Of a stretch of DNA of 64,000 bases, positions 11,207-24,894 are shown in pieces. Position 1 is the first letter of the stretch; each line of letters begins with the position of its first letter. Position numbers and translations under genes: made by a program. A model generated the notes under the pieces. That model was not told where the DNA came from. It did not search any database and worked only from the letters and a program-made list of their open reading frames with translations. Source of the stretch: Sphingomicrobium nitratireducens (GTDB taxonomy: Bacteria > Pseudomonadota > Alphaproteobacteria > Sphingomonadales > Sphingomonadaceae); NCBI RefSeq assembly GCF_026157035.1, contig NZ_JANJZA010000001.1, forward strand, positions 785,001-849,000. Direction: 5' to 3'.

Positions 11207-13044
11207 CCCAGCAGCCGCGCCCACCACGATGCGGGCGCCGGCCGCGGCGCGATGGTCTCCACCGGGCAGGCGAGGCAGCGCGCCTGCACGACCGGTCCCG
11301 CCATCAGCTCGCGCGCTGCCGCCATCGCCGCCGCTACGGGATCGGGCCCGCGCTTGAGGAAGGCGTAGGCGTCGGGCGCCCCGCCTCTCGCATCGCCGCG
11401 CAGCAGGTCGGCGAGCTGCTCCGAAAAGCTCTTCTCGCGCTCGATCCAGCGCACGCCGGGATCGTCCAGCTCGGCCAGCTCGGCCGCCTTGGCAACCGCT
11501 TCGTCGAGCCCGCCGAACCCGTCGACCAGCCCCAGCTGGCGTGCACTGCCGCCGTCCCACACGCGCCCGCCCGCCAGCTGGTGGACGCGCGCCACCTCCA
11601 TGTCGCGCGCCTCGGCGGTCAGCGCGAGGAAGCGGCGATAGGTCTGGTCGACCCCCGCCTGGATCAGCGTGTTCGCGTCCTCCGACGGCCCGCCCAGCAA
11701 GTCGGGTTCGCCCGACAGCGGCGTCGTCTTCACCCCGTCGATGCCGACCCCGATCTTCTCCATCGCCCGCTCGAAGCTCGGGAAGATGCCGAACACGCCG
11801 ATCGAGCCGGTCACGGTCGAAGGCTCGGCATAGACCGCGTCCGCCCCCGTCGCGACCCAGTAGCCGCCCGAGGCCGCGACGTTGCCCATCGAGGCGACCA
11901 CCGGGATGCCCGCCTCGCGCGCCGCGGCCAGCGACTGGCGGATCTGCTCCGAGGCCAGCGCCGAGCCGCCCGGGCTGTCGATCCGCACTACAAGCGCCTT
12001 CATCCAGCCCGCCGCGACCGCCTCGTCGATCGCCTGCGCGATGCTGGCGCCCGCCGCGGTGCCGCGCGGCCCGTGCCCGTCGACAATGGTGCCCGCTACG
12101 GTCACCAGCCCGATGTGGCCCGCCGCGTCGTCGTCGACCTTGGCGGCGACATAATCCTCGAGCGCGATCCTCTTGTAGCCGCCCACCGCGCGCTCGTCCT
12201 TGCCGCCCAGTTCGGCCAGCTTCTCGTGCCAGGCGCGGCGCGGCGCGACCGTGTCGACCAGCCCGTTGGCCACCGCCGCCTTCGAAAGGTCGCCATCGCT
12301 TGACTTAAGCGCTGCAACCGGATCGCTCAGGTAGGGACGCAGTTTGGCCTTGGGCCGCGCCTTGGCGACTTCCTCTTCCCACGTCTCGAGCAATGCGCCG
12401 GCCAGCGCCCGCGCATTCTCGCGCGCCTCGGGGCTCATGTCCGAGCGCGTATAGGGCTCGACCGCGCTCTTATAGTCGTTGCCGCCCGCCCGGTAGATGT
12501 TCGCGGTGATGCCGAGCTTCTCCATCACCTCGGCGAAGTAGAGATTGTTGCCGCCCGGACCCGCGAAAGCGACGATCCCCATCGGGTTGAGCCAGATCTC
12601 GTCGGCATGCGCGGCCAGCTGGTACTGGTCGTCCGAATAGCCGGTCGCGTAGGCGAGCACGGGCTTGCCCGCTTTCTTCACCCGCTCGATCGCCTCGCCG
12701 ATATCGCCCAGCGCGGTCTGCCCGCCGCCGACGAACCCGTCGAGGTCGAGCGCCACCGCCTCGACCCTCGAATCCTTCGCGGCCGCCTCGAGCGCCATCA
12801 CCACGTCGCGGCGTGCCCACTGGCGCACGCCGCTGCCCGCGCCGAGCGCCATGGCAAGGTCTTCGCTGGCCGGCTCCTCGACCACCACCCCGTCGAGATC
12901 GACGTGGAGCACGCCCGCGTGCACCGGATCGGGCTGGCCCTTGAGCCCCGCATAGAGCAGCGCGAAGAACAGGATCATGAAGAGCAGGACCAGTGCGTCC
13001 TTGATCCCCACCAGCAATGCCCAGACCCAACGCGCGAATGCCAT
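11203..13044 (-). CDS. sppA: Signal peptide peptidase SppA, 67K type
   Basis: A 613-residue membrane-anchored serine protease that degrades cleaved signal peptides. Residues about 8-35 are a single N-terminal transmembrane segment (ALLVGIKDALVLLFMILFF). The long form has two tandem peptidase S49 domains. The N-terminal one holds the general-base lysine region GGNDYKSAVEPYT, and the C-terminal one holds the nucleophile region GNVAASGGYWVA preceded by IDSPGGSALASE. It converges on the PepSY gene, the two stops overlapping in CTAG, and is divergent from the MATE gene about 116 bases away. Confidence 0.93.
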   Translation of the reverse strand: MAFARWVWALLVGIKDALVLLFMILFFALLYAGLKGQPDPVHAGVLHVDLDGVVVEEPASEDLAMALGAGSGVRQWARRDVVMALEAAAKDSRVEAVALDLDGFVGGGQTALGDIGEAIERVKKAGKPVLAYATGYSDDQYQLAAHADEIWLNPMGIVAFAGPGGNNLYFAEVMEKLGITANIYRAGGNDYKSAVEPYTRSDMSPEARENARALAGALLETWEEEVAKARPKAKLRPYLSDPVAALKSSDGDLSKAAVANGLVDTVAPRRAWHEKLAELGGKDERAVGGYKRIALEDYVAAKVDDDAAGHIGLVTVAGTIVDGHGPRGTAAGASIAQAIDEAVAAGWMKALVVRIDSPGGSALASEQIRQSLAAAREAGIPVVASMGNVAASGGYWVATGADAVYAEPSTVTGSIGVFGIFPSFERAMEKIGVGIDGVKTTPLSGEPDLLGGPSEDANTLIQAGVDQTYRRFLALTAEARDMEVARVHQLAGGRVWDGGSARQLGLVDGFGGLDEAVAKAAELAELDDPGVRWIEREKSFSEQLADLLRGDARGGAPDAYAFLKRGPDPVAAAMAAARELMAGPVVQARCLACPVETIAPRPAPASWWARLLG

Positions 13045-13160
13045 GACCGCTTATCCTTGCAAGAAACTGTGACCTTGAGGCCAACATAGGGACGCACAAG
13101 GGCGCTTTGCACCCATATTCGCTGGACGGGGGCGGGCAGGGGCACTAGCGCCCGCTCACG

Positions 13161-14567
13161 ATGAACGGGGAAGCGACCAGGACGCCCGGCAGTTGGGGGC
13201 ACGAAGTGCGCGCGACGGCGAACCTCGCCTGGCCGCTGATCCTGTCCAACCTGACGATGGCGGGGATCGGTGCGACCGACACCTGGCTGCTCGGACGGCT
13301 CGGGCCGACCGAGCTGGCGGGCGCCGCGCTCGCGCTCAACCTGTTCTTCGCCTTCACGCTCATCCTGCTCGGCATCGTCACCGCTTCTTCGCCGCTGATG
13401 GCGACCGCGCTCGGCGCGCGGCTGAAGAGCGTCACCGACGTGCGCCGCTCATTCCGCCAGTCGGTGTGGCTGGTGCTGACCGTGGTCCCGCCGATCTGGC
13501 TGGTGATGTGGAATGCGCAAGGGCTGATCGAAGCACTCGGGCAGGAGCCCCGTCTTGCCGCGCTCGGCCAGACCTTCCTGCGCGGCTACATGTGGTCGCT
13601 GCTGCCCTTCCTGTTCTTCCAGACGCTGCGCAACTTCGTCTCCGCGCTCGAACGGCCCAAGTGGGTGTTCGTGCTTTCGGCGGTGGGCATCCCGATCAAT
13701 TTCCTGCTCGGCTACGGTCTCATCTTCGGCGAATTCGGCCTGCCCCGGATGGGCATCTTCGGGGCCGGGCTTGCCGGGACGATCACTTGGGCGCTGCTCG
13801 CCGTGGCGCTGGTCCTCGTCGTCCTCACCGACCGCCAGTTCCGCCGCTTCCACCTGTTCGGTCGCTTCTGGCGTCCCGACTGGGAACGCTACGCCAGGAT
13901 GTGGAAGCTGGGCCTGCCGATCGGCCTGTCGATGGGGTTCGAAGGCGGCGTCTTCTCGGCCGCCGCCTATTTGATGGGGCTGGTCGGCGAGAAACCGCTC
14001 GCCGCCCATGCCATCGCGCTCCAGATCGCCGCCATTTCCTTCATGGTGCCGTGGGGGATCAGCCAGGCCGCGACCGTGCGCGTCGGGCTGATGCTCGGTC
14101 GCCGCGATCCGCAAGGGATGGGGCGCGCGGGCTGGACCGCCTTCGTCATGGGGGTCGGCTTCATGTCGATGATGGCGGTCGTTCTGTGGCTCGTCCCGCG
14201 CGAACTGATGACGCTGTTCCTCGAGGACGTGCCCGCCAACCGCGAGGTGATCGCGCTCGGCGCATCCTTCCTCGGCATCGCTGCCATCTTCCAGATCGTC
14301 GATGGTGCGCAGGTGGTCGGGCAGGGCATGTTGCGCGGTCTTCACGACACGCGCTGGCCGATGGTGTTCGCATTCATCGGCTACTGGCTGGTCGGCATCG
14401 GTGTCGGCGCCTGGCTCGCCTTCGAAGCGGGCTGGGACGGCATCGGCCTGTGGACCGGCCTCGCCTCCGGCCTTGCGATCGTCTCGGTGCTGATGATGGC
14501 GCGCTGGACGATGCGCGAGCGGCTGGGGCTGACCCGCGACGAGACGAGCAAAAAAATCCCGGCCTGA
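13161..14567 (+). CDS. MATE family efflux transporter
   Basis: A 468-residue inner-membrane protein with about twelve hydrophobic segments, of the multidrug and toxin extrusion (NorM/DinF-like) family. Typical features are the early WPLILSNLTMAGIGATDTWL segment, a central LGLPIGLSMGFEGG region at the start of the second six-helix bundle, and VPWGISQAATVRVG. Such proteins export cationic drugs or metabolites in exchange for Na+ or H+; the substrate is not predictable. It ends in a charged tail just before the groES promoter region. Confidence 0.9.
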   Translation: MNGEATRTPGSWGHEVRATANLAWPLILSNLTMAGIGATDTWLLGRLGPTELAGAALALNLFFAFTLILLGIVTASSPLMATALGARLKSVTDVRRSFRQSVWLVLTVVPPIWLVMWNAQGLIEALGQEPRLAALGQTFLRGYMWSLLPFLFFQTLRNFVSALERPKWVFVLSAVGIPINFLLGYGLIFGEFGLPRMGIFGAGLAGTITWALLAVALVLVVLTDRQFRRFHLFGRFWRPDWERYARMWKLGLPIGLSMGFEGGVFSAAAYLMGLVGEKPLAAHAIALQIAAISFMVPWGISQAATVRVGLMLGRRDPQGMGRAGWTAFVMGVGFMSMMAVVLWLVPRELMTLFLEDVPANREVIALGASFLGIAAIFQIVDGAQVVGQGMLRGLHDTRWPMVFAFIGYWLVGIGVGAWLAFEAGWDGIGLWTGLASGLAIVSVLMMARWTMRERLGLTRDETSKKIPA

Positions 14568-14571
14568 ACTG

Positions 14572-14600
14572 TTGACTAGTAGGAATGCGCGACCCACATG
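14572..14600 (+). promoter_or_regulatory. Candidate groESL promoter (heat-shock-like)
   Basis: TTGACT at 14572-14577 and a GACCCACAT element at 14591-14599 lie just upstream of the CIRCE operator. The CCC-containing -10 resembles RpoH-type promoters more than a housekeeping TATAAT. The call rests on position and a partial motif match. Confidence 0.4.
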
Positions 14601-14610
14601 CGCAGCGACG

Positions 14611-14637
14611 TTGGCACTCTCGATGTAGGAGTGCCAG
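14611..14637 (+). promoter_or_regulatory. CIRCE operator (HrcA binding site)
   Basis: A 9-9-9 inverted repeat, TTGGCACTC, nine bases, GAGTGCCAG. It matches the CIRCE consensus TTAGCACTC-N9-GAGTGCTAA in 15 of 18 arm positions. It lies 39 bases before groES, so the chaperonin operon is expected to be repressed by HrcA, whose gene is not in this window. Confidence 0.93.
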
Positions 14638-14676
14638 TCGCGAACGGTTCAACATCTAACTGACAAGAGGGGCCCC

Positions 14677-14964
14677 ATGGGTTTCAAACCGCTTCACGAT
14701 CGTGTCCTCGTCCGCCGTGTCGAGGCCGAAGAAAAGACTGCTGGCGGGATCATCATCCCCGACAGCGCCAAGGAAAAGCCGCAGGAAGGCGAAGTCGTCG
14801 CCGTCGGTTCGGGCGCGCGTGCTGAGAACGGCACCGTCACCCCGCTCGACGTCAAGGCCGGCGACAAGATCCTGTTCGGCAAGTGGTCGGGCACCGAGAT
14901 CAAGCTCGACGGCGAAGACCTCATCATCATGAAGGAAAGCGACATTCTCGGCGTTCTCGCCTGA
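14677..14964 (+). CDS. groES: Co-chaperonin GroES (Cpn10)
   Basis: A 95-residue cytosolic lid protein that caps the GroEL cylinder during protein folding. It shows [21 protein letters not shown], the mobile loop region, a GEVVAVGSG strand and [17 protein letters not shown] ending. A GAGGGG ribosome-binding site is seven bases before ATG. It is the first gene of the CIRCE-controlled operon, 79 bases upstream of groEL. Confidence 0.98.
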   Translation: MGFKPLHDRVLVRRVEAEEKTAGGIIIPDSAKEKPQEGEVVAVGSGARAENGTVTPLDVKAGDKILFGKWSGTEIKLDGEDLIIMKESDILGVLA

Positions 14965-15016
14965 GGCTGACGCGGACCTCGAAGGGACCGTGTACTTTGT
15001 GCACTTCCCCTCCTGA

Positions 15017-16869
<1,853 letters not shown>

Positions 16870-16891
16870 GACCGATCAACGCAGGTCAAAG

Positions 16892-16920
16892 AAAAAGGGG
16901 CCGCACCGAAGTGCGACCCC
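16892..16920 (-). terminator. Rho-independent terminator of the acidic lipoprotein gene
   Basis: Read on the minus strand: GGGGTCGCAC, loop TTCG, GTGCGGCCCC, then TTTTTC. A 10-base-pair stem with one T-G wobble and a UUCG-type loop, 38 bases past the stop of the gene at 16958-17197. Confidence 0.85.
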
Positions 16921-16929
16921 TTGATCTGT

Positions 16930-16950
16930 TCGAAGCTTTGGAAGCTTCGA
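16930..16950. repeat. Perfect inverted repeat, 9-base arms
   Basis: TCGAAGCTT, three bases TGG, AAGCTTCGA. It lies between the stop of the acidic lipoprotein and its terminator. It could add a second 3' hairpin stabilising the short transcript. No T-run follows on either strand. Confidence 0.7.
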
Positions 16951-16957
16951 CGCGAGA

Positions 16958-17197
16958 TTACATCTCGGCGTCGACTTCGTTGGCAGCTTCTTCGGCAGCC
17001 GCTTCGGCTTCGTCGCCAGCAGCTTCGGCAGCCGCAGCGGTCTCGTCGACAGCGTTCTCGACGGCGTCGCCGGCAGCTTCCATGTCGTTTTCGACGGCTT
17101 CTTCGATCGCCGCATTCTCGACGGCATCGTCAGTCTTCGCTTCGCAAGCGGCCAGGCCGAGCGCGAGAACCGAAACGGTCAGTGCAACCTTCTTCAT
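16958..17197 (-). CDS. Small acidic Ala/Glu-rich lipoprotein
   Basis: A 79-residue lipoprotein. Residues 1-18 form a signal with lipobox (VSVLALGLAAC). The mature part consists almost only of Ala, Glu, Asp, Val and Asn in a near-heptad pattern (AVENAV, EAAGDEAEAAAEEAAN), predicting a long amphipathic, highly negative helix. It resembles entericidin-like and acidic lipoproteins seen in sphingomonads, with no known function. It has its own strong terminator and a long upstream gap, which suggests a monocistronic and possibly abundant message. Confidence 0.8.
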   Translation of the reverse strand: MKKVALTVSVLALGLAACEAKTDDAVENAAIEEAVENDMEAAGDAVENAVDETAAAAEAAGDEAEAAAEEAANEVDAEM

Positions 17198-17362
17198 GAT
17201 AATTCATTCCCTTGCAATGCGTGCCCGCTCTCTCGCGCGCACAAGGTATAGGACCTGCCGCTTTCGCAGGCAGGTCTGGGGCCCGAAATAAAGGGTTCCG
17301 ACCCGTCACGCAATCGTCAAATTTTCACGCGTGTCGATAGGCACCCCACGCAAGCGCTCGCC

Positions 17363-17390
17363 TTGACGCACATAAAGATTTCCTTATGCC
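17363..17390 (+). promoter_or_regulatory. Candidate promoter of the methionine operon
   Basis: TTGACG at 17363-17368 and a TATGCC at 17385-17390 are spaced 16 bases. Transcription would start within about ten bases of the ATG at 17399, giving an almost leaderless message. The palindrome at 17371-17388 fills the spacer and the -10. Confidence 0.4.
17371..17388 (+). promoter_or_regulatory. Palindromic operator, SahR-like
   Basis: CATAAAGAT followed by TTCCTTATG: 7 of 9 positions pair across the centre. AT-rich in a GC-rich genome and ten bases before the regulator start. From memory it resembles the CATAAAGAnnTCTTTATG-type sites assigned to the SahR regulator in alphaproteobacteria. Binding by the adjacent ArsR-type protein is inferred. 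Confidence 0.6.
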
Positions 17391-17398
17391 TTGAAATC

Positions 17399-18367
17399 AT
17401 GTCTGCCGAGCTACCCCTTGCCAGCCTGTTTCACGCCTTGGGCGACCCAAGCCGCCTGCGCATTCTCGCGCTCGTCCGCTCGATGGAACTGACCGTCGGC
17501 GAGATCGCGCTGGTGCTCGGACAAAGCCAGCCGCGCGTGTCCCGGCATGTCCGAATTCTTGCCGAAGCCGCCCTAGTCTCGCGCCGTAAGGAAGGCAGCT
17601 GGGTATTCGTTGAGGCGGACCGCGGACAGCGGGAAACTGCGCTTCGCCTGCTGATCGACGCTGCCAAGGACAAGCGGGATCGCGATGTCTTCCAGGCCGA
17701 TGCAACGCGCCTCGAGGCGGTGCGTGGAGAGCGAGCCGAGGCCGCTGGCCGCTGGTTCGACCGGCGCGCGGAACGCTGGGAGCAATTGCGCCAGCTTCAC
17801 GCGCCCGACGCTCAGATCGAGGCGGCGCTCGATACGGCAGTGGGATCGGAGCGGATTCATACGCTTGTCGACGTCGGCACCGGCACGGGGCGCATGATCG
17901 AACTGTTCGCCGACCGCGTCGATCGCGCGATCGGGATCGATCGCAGCCCTGACATGTTGCGGGTGGCGCGGGTTCGGTTGGACGAGGCGCGAATCGGACA
18001 CGCCAGCCTACGCCAGGGGGACATGACCGCGCTGCCGCTGCCCGACGCGAGTGCGAATCTCGTCATTCTCCACCTCGTCCTCCACTTCGCGCACGCGCCG
18101 GGCGCCGCGGTGCACGAGGCCGCGCGTCTTCTAGCGCCCGGCGGGCGGCTCCTGGTCGTCGACTTCGCTGCGCACGAGCGAGAGGAACTGCGCCGCCTCC
18201 ACGGCCACCAGCGCCTCGGCTTTTCCGACGAGCGCATCGGCGGCTGGCTCGCCGACTGCGGCCTTGAGCAGGACACGCCGATCGAACTGCCGGGCCGGAC
18301 GCTCGTCATCAAGATCTGGACGGCGCGACGCGGTGCAGGGCGTGGCCGCACCGAGGAGGCGGCATGA
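17399..18367 (+). CDS. ArsR-family regulator fused to a SAM methyltransferase domain (SahR-like)
   Basis: A 322-residue protein. Residues about 5-75 are a winged-helix ArsR domain (HALGDPSRLRILALV, then GQSQPRVSRHVRIL as recognition helix). Residues about 150-310 are a class I methyltransferase fold with motif I VDVGTGTGRMIELF and GIDRSPDML. ATG at 17399 is chosen over an upstream TTG; no Shine-Dalgarno is present. It overlaps metF by ATGA and leads metF-metH. This layout fits SahR, an S-adenosylhomocysteine-responsive repressor of methionine-cycle genes, in which the methyltransferase fold would sense rather than catalyse. That role is inferred from family and context. Confidence 0.85.
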   Translation: MSAELPLASLFHALGDPSRLRILALVRSMELTVGEIALVLGQSQPRVSRHVRILAEAALVSRRKEGSWVFVEADRGQRETALRLLIDAAKDKRDRDVFQADATRLEAVRGERAEAAGRWFDRRAERWEQLRQLHAPDAQIEAALDTAVGSERIHTLVDVGTGTGRMIELFADRVDRAIGIDRSPDMLRVARVRLDEARIGHASLRQGDMTALPLPDASANLVILHLVLHFAHAPGAAVHEAARLLAPGGRLLVVDFAAHEREELRRLHGHQRLGFSDERIGGWLADCGLEQDTPIELPGRTLVIKIWTARRGAGRGRTEEAA

Positions 18368-19251
18368 CCGGCCCGGCGTTCGAACATCGCGAGACCCTGT
18401 TCGAGCGCCCGCGCGGCGACATCGACGTCAGCTTCGAATTCTTTCCTCCCGCCACCGAGGCGATAGAGCAGCGGCTGTGGAGCGCCATCGAACGTCTCGC
18501 GCCGCTCGGACCGCGGTTCGTTTCGGTCACCTATGGCGCGGGCGGTTCGACCCGCGAGCGTACCCATGCGACGGTCAGGCGAATCCTCGAGGAAACCGAG
18601 CTTACGCCTGCCGCACACCTGACCTGCGTCGATGCGAGCCGTGAGGAAGTCGACGCCATTGCGCGCGACTATTGGGACGCGGGGGTGCGGCACATCGTCG
18701 CGCTTCGGGGCGACCCGCCCGAGGGGGCGTTTGCGGCGCGCGAGGACGGCTATGCCAATGCCGCCGAACTGGTCGAGGGATTGTCGCGGGTCGCGCCGTT
18801 CGACCTGAGCGTGGCAGCCTACCCCGAAGTCCATCCCGAGGCCGACTGCCCAGAAGCGGATCTCGACCACCTGTTGCGCAAGATCGACGCGGGCGCGACG
18901 CGCGCCATCACGCAATTCTTCTTCACCCCAGACCCGTTTTTGCGGTTGCGCGACGCGATCGCGGCGCGCGGGCGCGAGGTCGAGCTGGTTCCCGGCATCC
19001 TGCCGGTCACCAATGTCGACCAGACGCGCAAGTTCGCAGGACGCTGCGGCGCCGAGATCCCCGACTGGCTCGACCGCCGCTTCGAAGGGCTCGACGAGGC
19101 CCCCGAGGCACGCCAGCTCGTCTCGGCGATGGCGGCCGCCGAACTGTGCGGCCAGCTCTACCGCGAGGGCGTGCGCCACTTCCATTTCTACACACTCAAC
19201 CGCGCAGAACTGAGCTGGGCGATCTGCCACATGCTGGGGTGCGAGGGATGA
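18364..19251 (+). CDS. metF: 5,10-Methylenetetrahydrofolate reductase
   Basis: A 295-residue FAD enzyme reducing methylene-THF to methyl-THF, the methyl donor for MetH. It has the SFEFFPPAT opening motif, VTYGAGGSTRERT, the HLTCVDAS strand and IVALRGDPPEG, then QFFFTPDPF. Length matches the short bacterial MetF. It overlaps the regulator by four bases and the next gene by four, so all are translated as one operon. Confidence 0.96.
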   Translation: MTGPAFEHRETLFERPRGDIDVSFEFFPPATEAIEQRLWSAIERLAPLGPRFVSVTYGAGGSTRERTHATVRRILEETELTPAAHLTCVDASREEVDAIARDYWDAGVRHIVALRGDPPEGAFAAREDGYANAAELVEGLSRVAPFDLSVAAYPEVHPEADCPEADLDHLLRKIDAGATRAITQFFFTPDPFLRLRDAIAARGREVELVPGILPVTNVDQTRKFAGRCGAEIPDWLDRRFEGLDEAPEARQLVSAMAAAELCGQLYREGVRHFHFYTLNRAELSWAICHMLGCEG

Positions 19252-20281
19252 GCGCGCGCGGCGACTTTCTCGCGCTGATCGCCGAGCGTGTGCTGGTCAA
19301 GGATGGCGCCTACGGAACGATGGTGCAGGATCGCGGGCTCACCCCTGAAGACTATGCCGGGACGCTTCCACTCGAAGCCGAACAGCGCGGCAACAACGAC
19401 CTCCTCAATCTCACACAGCCCGAGATCGTCACGCAGATCGCGAGAGGCTTCGCCGCCGCGGGCGCCGCCCTCATCGCCACCAACACCTTCAACGCCAACG
19501 CCATCAGCCAGGCCGATTACGGCGCCGAGCACCTCGTTGCCGAGATGAACGAGGAGGCGGCGCGGCTGGTGCGTGCGGTGGCGGACGCGGCGCAAGGGCG
19601 GCGCTTCGTCGCCGGCGCAGTCGGACCGACCAACAAGACGCTCTCGCTCTCGCCCGACGTCGACAATCCCGCATACCGCGAGGTGACGTTCGAGCGGATG
19701 GTCGAGGTGTACGAGGAGCAGGTTGCCGCGCTCGCCCGCGGCGGGGTCGACTTCATCCTCATCGAGACGATCTTCGACACGCTCAACGCCAAGGCCGCGA
19801 TCATGGCGACACTCAACGTCGAGGCGCGGATCGGGCGCGAATTGCCGATGATGCTCTCGATGACGCTGACCGACCTGTCGGGACGCAACCTGTCGGGCCA
19901 CACGGTCGAGGCGTTCCTTGCCATGGTCGCGCATGCCGATCCGATCACGGTCGGCCTCAACTGCAGTTTCGGGGCCGAGGCGCTTCGCCCTCACCTGAAG
20001 TCGTTGGCGGCGCGCGCGCCCTTCCCGGTGATGGCCTATCCCAATGCCGGGTTGCCCAACGACCTTGGCGCTTACGACGAGGCAGCCGAGGACACAGCGC
20101 GGCAGGTTCGCGAGTGGATCGGCGAGGGGCTGGTCAACGTCGTCGGAGGCTGCTGCGGGACAACGCCCGCCCACATCGCGGCCATCGCACGCGAGGCGGA
20201 GGGGGCGGCGCCGCGCGCCATTCCCGACTCCGACCCTGCGATGCTGCTCGCGGGGCTAGAGCCGATGCGGCTGGCGAGCTG

Positions 20282-20282
<1 letters not shown>
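19248..20282 (+). CDS. metH: Methionine synthase N-terminal part: homocysteine S-methyltransferase module
   Basis: A 344-residue protein covering only the homocysteine-binding barrel of MetH. Visible features are [39 protein letters not shown] with the first zinc Cys, and [11 protein letters not shown] with the paired zinc cysteines. In E. coli these residues are the first third of a single 1227-residue MetH. The TGA stop and the ATG of the next gene share one base (TGATG), so the two halves are co-translated. It presumably pairs with that partner to form a working enzyme. Confidence 0.93.
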
Positions 20283-22903
<2,621 letters not shown>

Positions 22904-22914
22904 CGCTCCGGGCG

Positions 22915-24894
22915 ATGTTCACGCGCCTGATGCTTCTCCTGACGATTCTGTTCGCCGCCGCCCCGGCCGCCGCGCAGACGACGCATATCGTGCCGCACCT
23001 CGTCGCCGAGGGCCCTGTGCCTGCCGAGGGCGGGACGGTCGAACTGGCACTGGTGATGGAAACCGAGCCGGGCTGGCACGGCTACTGGCTCAACCCGGGC
23101 GATGCAGGGCTGCCGCTCAGGATCGAGTGGCGGCTGCCCGAAGGCGCGAGTGTCGGCGAGTTGCGCTATCCCACGCCGGTCAAGCTCGAGGCGGCGGGAC
23201 TGATCAACTATGTCTACAAGTCGGACCATGCCATCCTCGTCACGCTCACCGTGCCGCCGACGGATCGCGCGGTGCTCAGGATCGAGGGAGAGGGGCGCTG
23301 GCTCGCCTGCACCGATATCGTGTGCGTGCCAGAGAAGGGGACGTTCGCGCTGGCGCTCTTGGTCGGCGACGGGCCGAGCCGCACCGACGAATTCGACGCC
23401 TATCGCGCGAAATTGCCGCGCGAGCTGGCGAGCGAGGGGCGCTTTTCGCTGAGCGATAACACGGTGCGGATCGCGGTGCCGCTGCCCGCGTCCGCTACAC
23501 TCGGAAAGCCCTCGCTGTTCCTCGCCGAGGACAAGGTCATCGACTATGCCGCGCCGCAGCGTTTCTTGCGCTCGGGCGACTGGCTGGTGGCCGAGCTCGC
23601 GCGGCGCGGGACGGGCGATCCGCGGCGCCTGTCGGGCGTGATCGACATCGGCGAGGGGCAGGGGCTCGCCTTCGACGCCGCCCCCGGCGAGGTGCCCGCG
23701 GGCGGCAAGCCGGTCGGCGGGCTCGGGGCAGGCACAGTGCTCGTCGCGATCCTCGGCGCGCTGGTCGGTGGCCTGTTCCTCAACCTGATGCCGTGCGTCT
23801 TTCCGATCCTCGCGATGAAGGCGATGCATCTTGCGCGGGCCGGGGGCGACAAGGAAGAGGCGCGGCGCGAGGCGCTCGGTTACACCGCGGGCGCGGTGGT
23901 CGGCACGGCCTTACTCGGCGCGGTGCTGCTCGCGCTCAGGGCCGGCGGGACGGCGGCGGGCTGGGCGTTCCAGCTGCAGGATCCACGCACAATCTTCCTC
24001 CTCGTGCTGCTGGCGGGCGCGATCACTGCCAACTTGATGGGGCTCTACCGGCTGCCGGTGCTGGCCGGCGAGATGCGGCGCGGGGGGCATTTCGGGACCG
24101 GCGCGCTGGCTGCCTTCGTCGCGACGCCCTGCGCGGGGCCGTTCCTCGGGGCGGCACTGGGCACGGCGCTGATCCTCCCGCCCGCGGGCGCGATCGGCGT
24201 GTTCGCGGCGCTCGGGCTGGGACTGGCGCTGCCGTTCCTTGCCATCGCCTTCGTGCCCGCGCTGAGGAAACGCCTGCCGCGGCCCGGGCCGTGGATGCAG
24301 CGGCTCCAGCGGCTGCTCGCCATCCCGATGTTCGCGACATTGGTCGGCGCGCTGTGGCTGCTTTGGCGGCTGGCGGGGAGCGAGGCGCTGCTGCTGGCGC
24401 TCGGCGCGCTCGTGCTGCTGCTCTGCCTGCTGCTGCTGTCGAGGCGCGGCTTGGCGCTCGGCTGGGTGGCGATGGGCGGGGCGTTGGCGCTGGCGGTGGC
24501 GGGGGCGATGCTGCTTCCCGATCGCCCCTCGGCCGAAGCGCGCGCGCCCGACTTCGCCGAGGTGTGGAGCGAGGACGCGGTCGCGGCGGCGCGGGCCGAG
24601 GGACGTCCCGTCTTCGTCTATTTCACCGCCGACTGGTGCCTCACCTGCAAGGTCAATGAGGCGGGCGCCATCGACCGCGAGGCGACGCTGGCGGCGTTCG
24701 AACAGGCGGATGTCGCGGTGTTCGTCGCCGACTGGACGCAGGACGATCCCGCCATCACGCGCTTTCTTGACGCGCGGGGGCGCGCCGCGGTGCCGCTATA
24801 CCTATGGTACGCGCCGGGCCGCGAGGCGGAGGAACTGCCGCAGGTGCTGACGCCCTCTATGCTTGTCGAGCGCGCTCAGTCGGCGGCGCGGTAG
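22915..24894 (+). CDS. DsbD-like thiol:disulfide interchange protein
   Basis: A 659-residue membrane protein carrying electrons from cytosol to periplasm. Residues 1-20 are a signal peptide (LMLLLTILFAAAPAAAQ). A periplasmic immunoglobulin-like N-domain follows with LACTDIVCVPEKGTF cysteines, then a DsbD-type membrane domain with about eight helices, including LNLMPCVFPILAMKAMHLA and FVATPCAGPFLGAALG, each with its redox Cys. A C-terminal thioredoxin-like domain with FTADWCLTCKVNE completes the three-domain relay. It belongs to the long DsbD/ScsB-like group. Start at 22915 is 12 bases after metH; it ends 19 bases inside the convergent amidohydrolase. Confidence 0.9.
   Translation: MFTRLMLLLTILFAAAPAAAQTTHIVPHLVAEGPVPAEGGTVELALVMETEPGWHGYWLNPGDAGLPLRIEWRLPEGASVGELRYPTPVKLEAAGLINYVYKSDHAILVTLTVPPTDRAVLRIEGEGRWLACTDIVCVPEKGTFALALLVGDGPSRTDEFDAYRAKLPRELASEGRFSLSDNTVRIAVPLPASATLGKPSLFLAEDKVIDYAAPQRFLRSGDWLVAELARRGTGDPRRLSGVIDIGEGQGLAFDAAPGEVPAGGKPVGGLGAGTVLVAILGALVGGLFLNLMPCVFPILAMKAMHLARAGGDKEEARREALGYTAGAVVGTALLGAVLLALRAGGTAAGWAFQLQDPRTIFLLVLLAGAITANLMGLYRLPVLAGEMRRGGHFGTGALAAFVATPCAGPFLGAALGTALILPPAGAIGVFAALGLGLALPFLAIAFVPALRKRLPRPGPWMQRLQRLLAIPMFATLVGALWLLWRLAGSEALLLALGALVLLLCLLLLSRRGLALGWVAMGGALALAVAGAMLLPDRPSAEARAPDFAEVWSEDAVAAARAEGRPVFVYFTADWCLTCKVNEAGAIDREATLAAFEQADVAVFVADWTQDDPAITRFLDARGRAAVPLYLWYAPGREAEELPQVLTPSMLVERAQSAAR

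Noticed and set aside
17198..17398. Possible SAM riboswitch before the methionine operon
   Set aside because: I see no SAM-II-type hairpin and pseudoknot pattern, and the apparent leader is only a few bases; a protein operator explains the site better.
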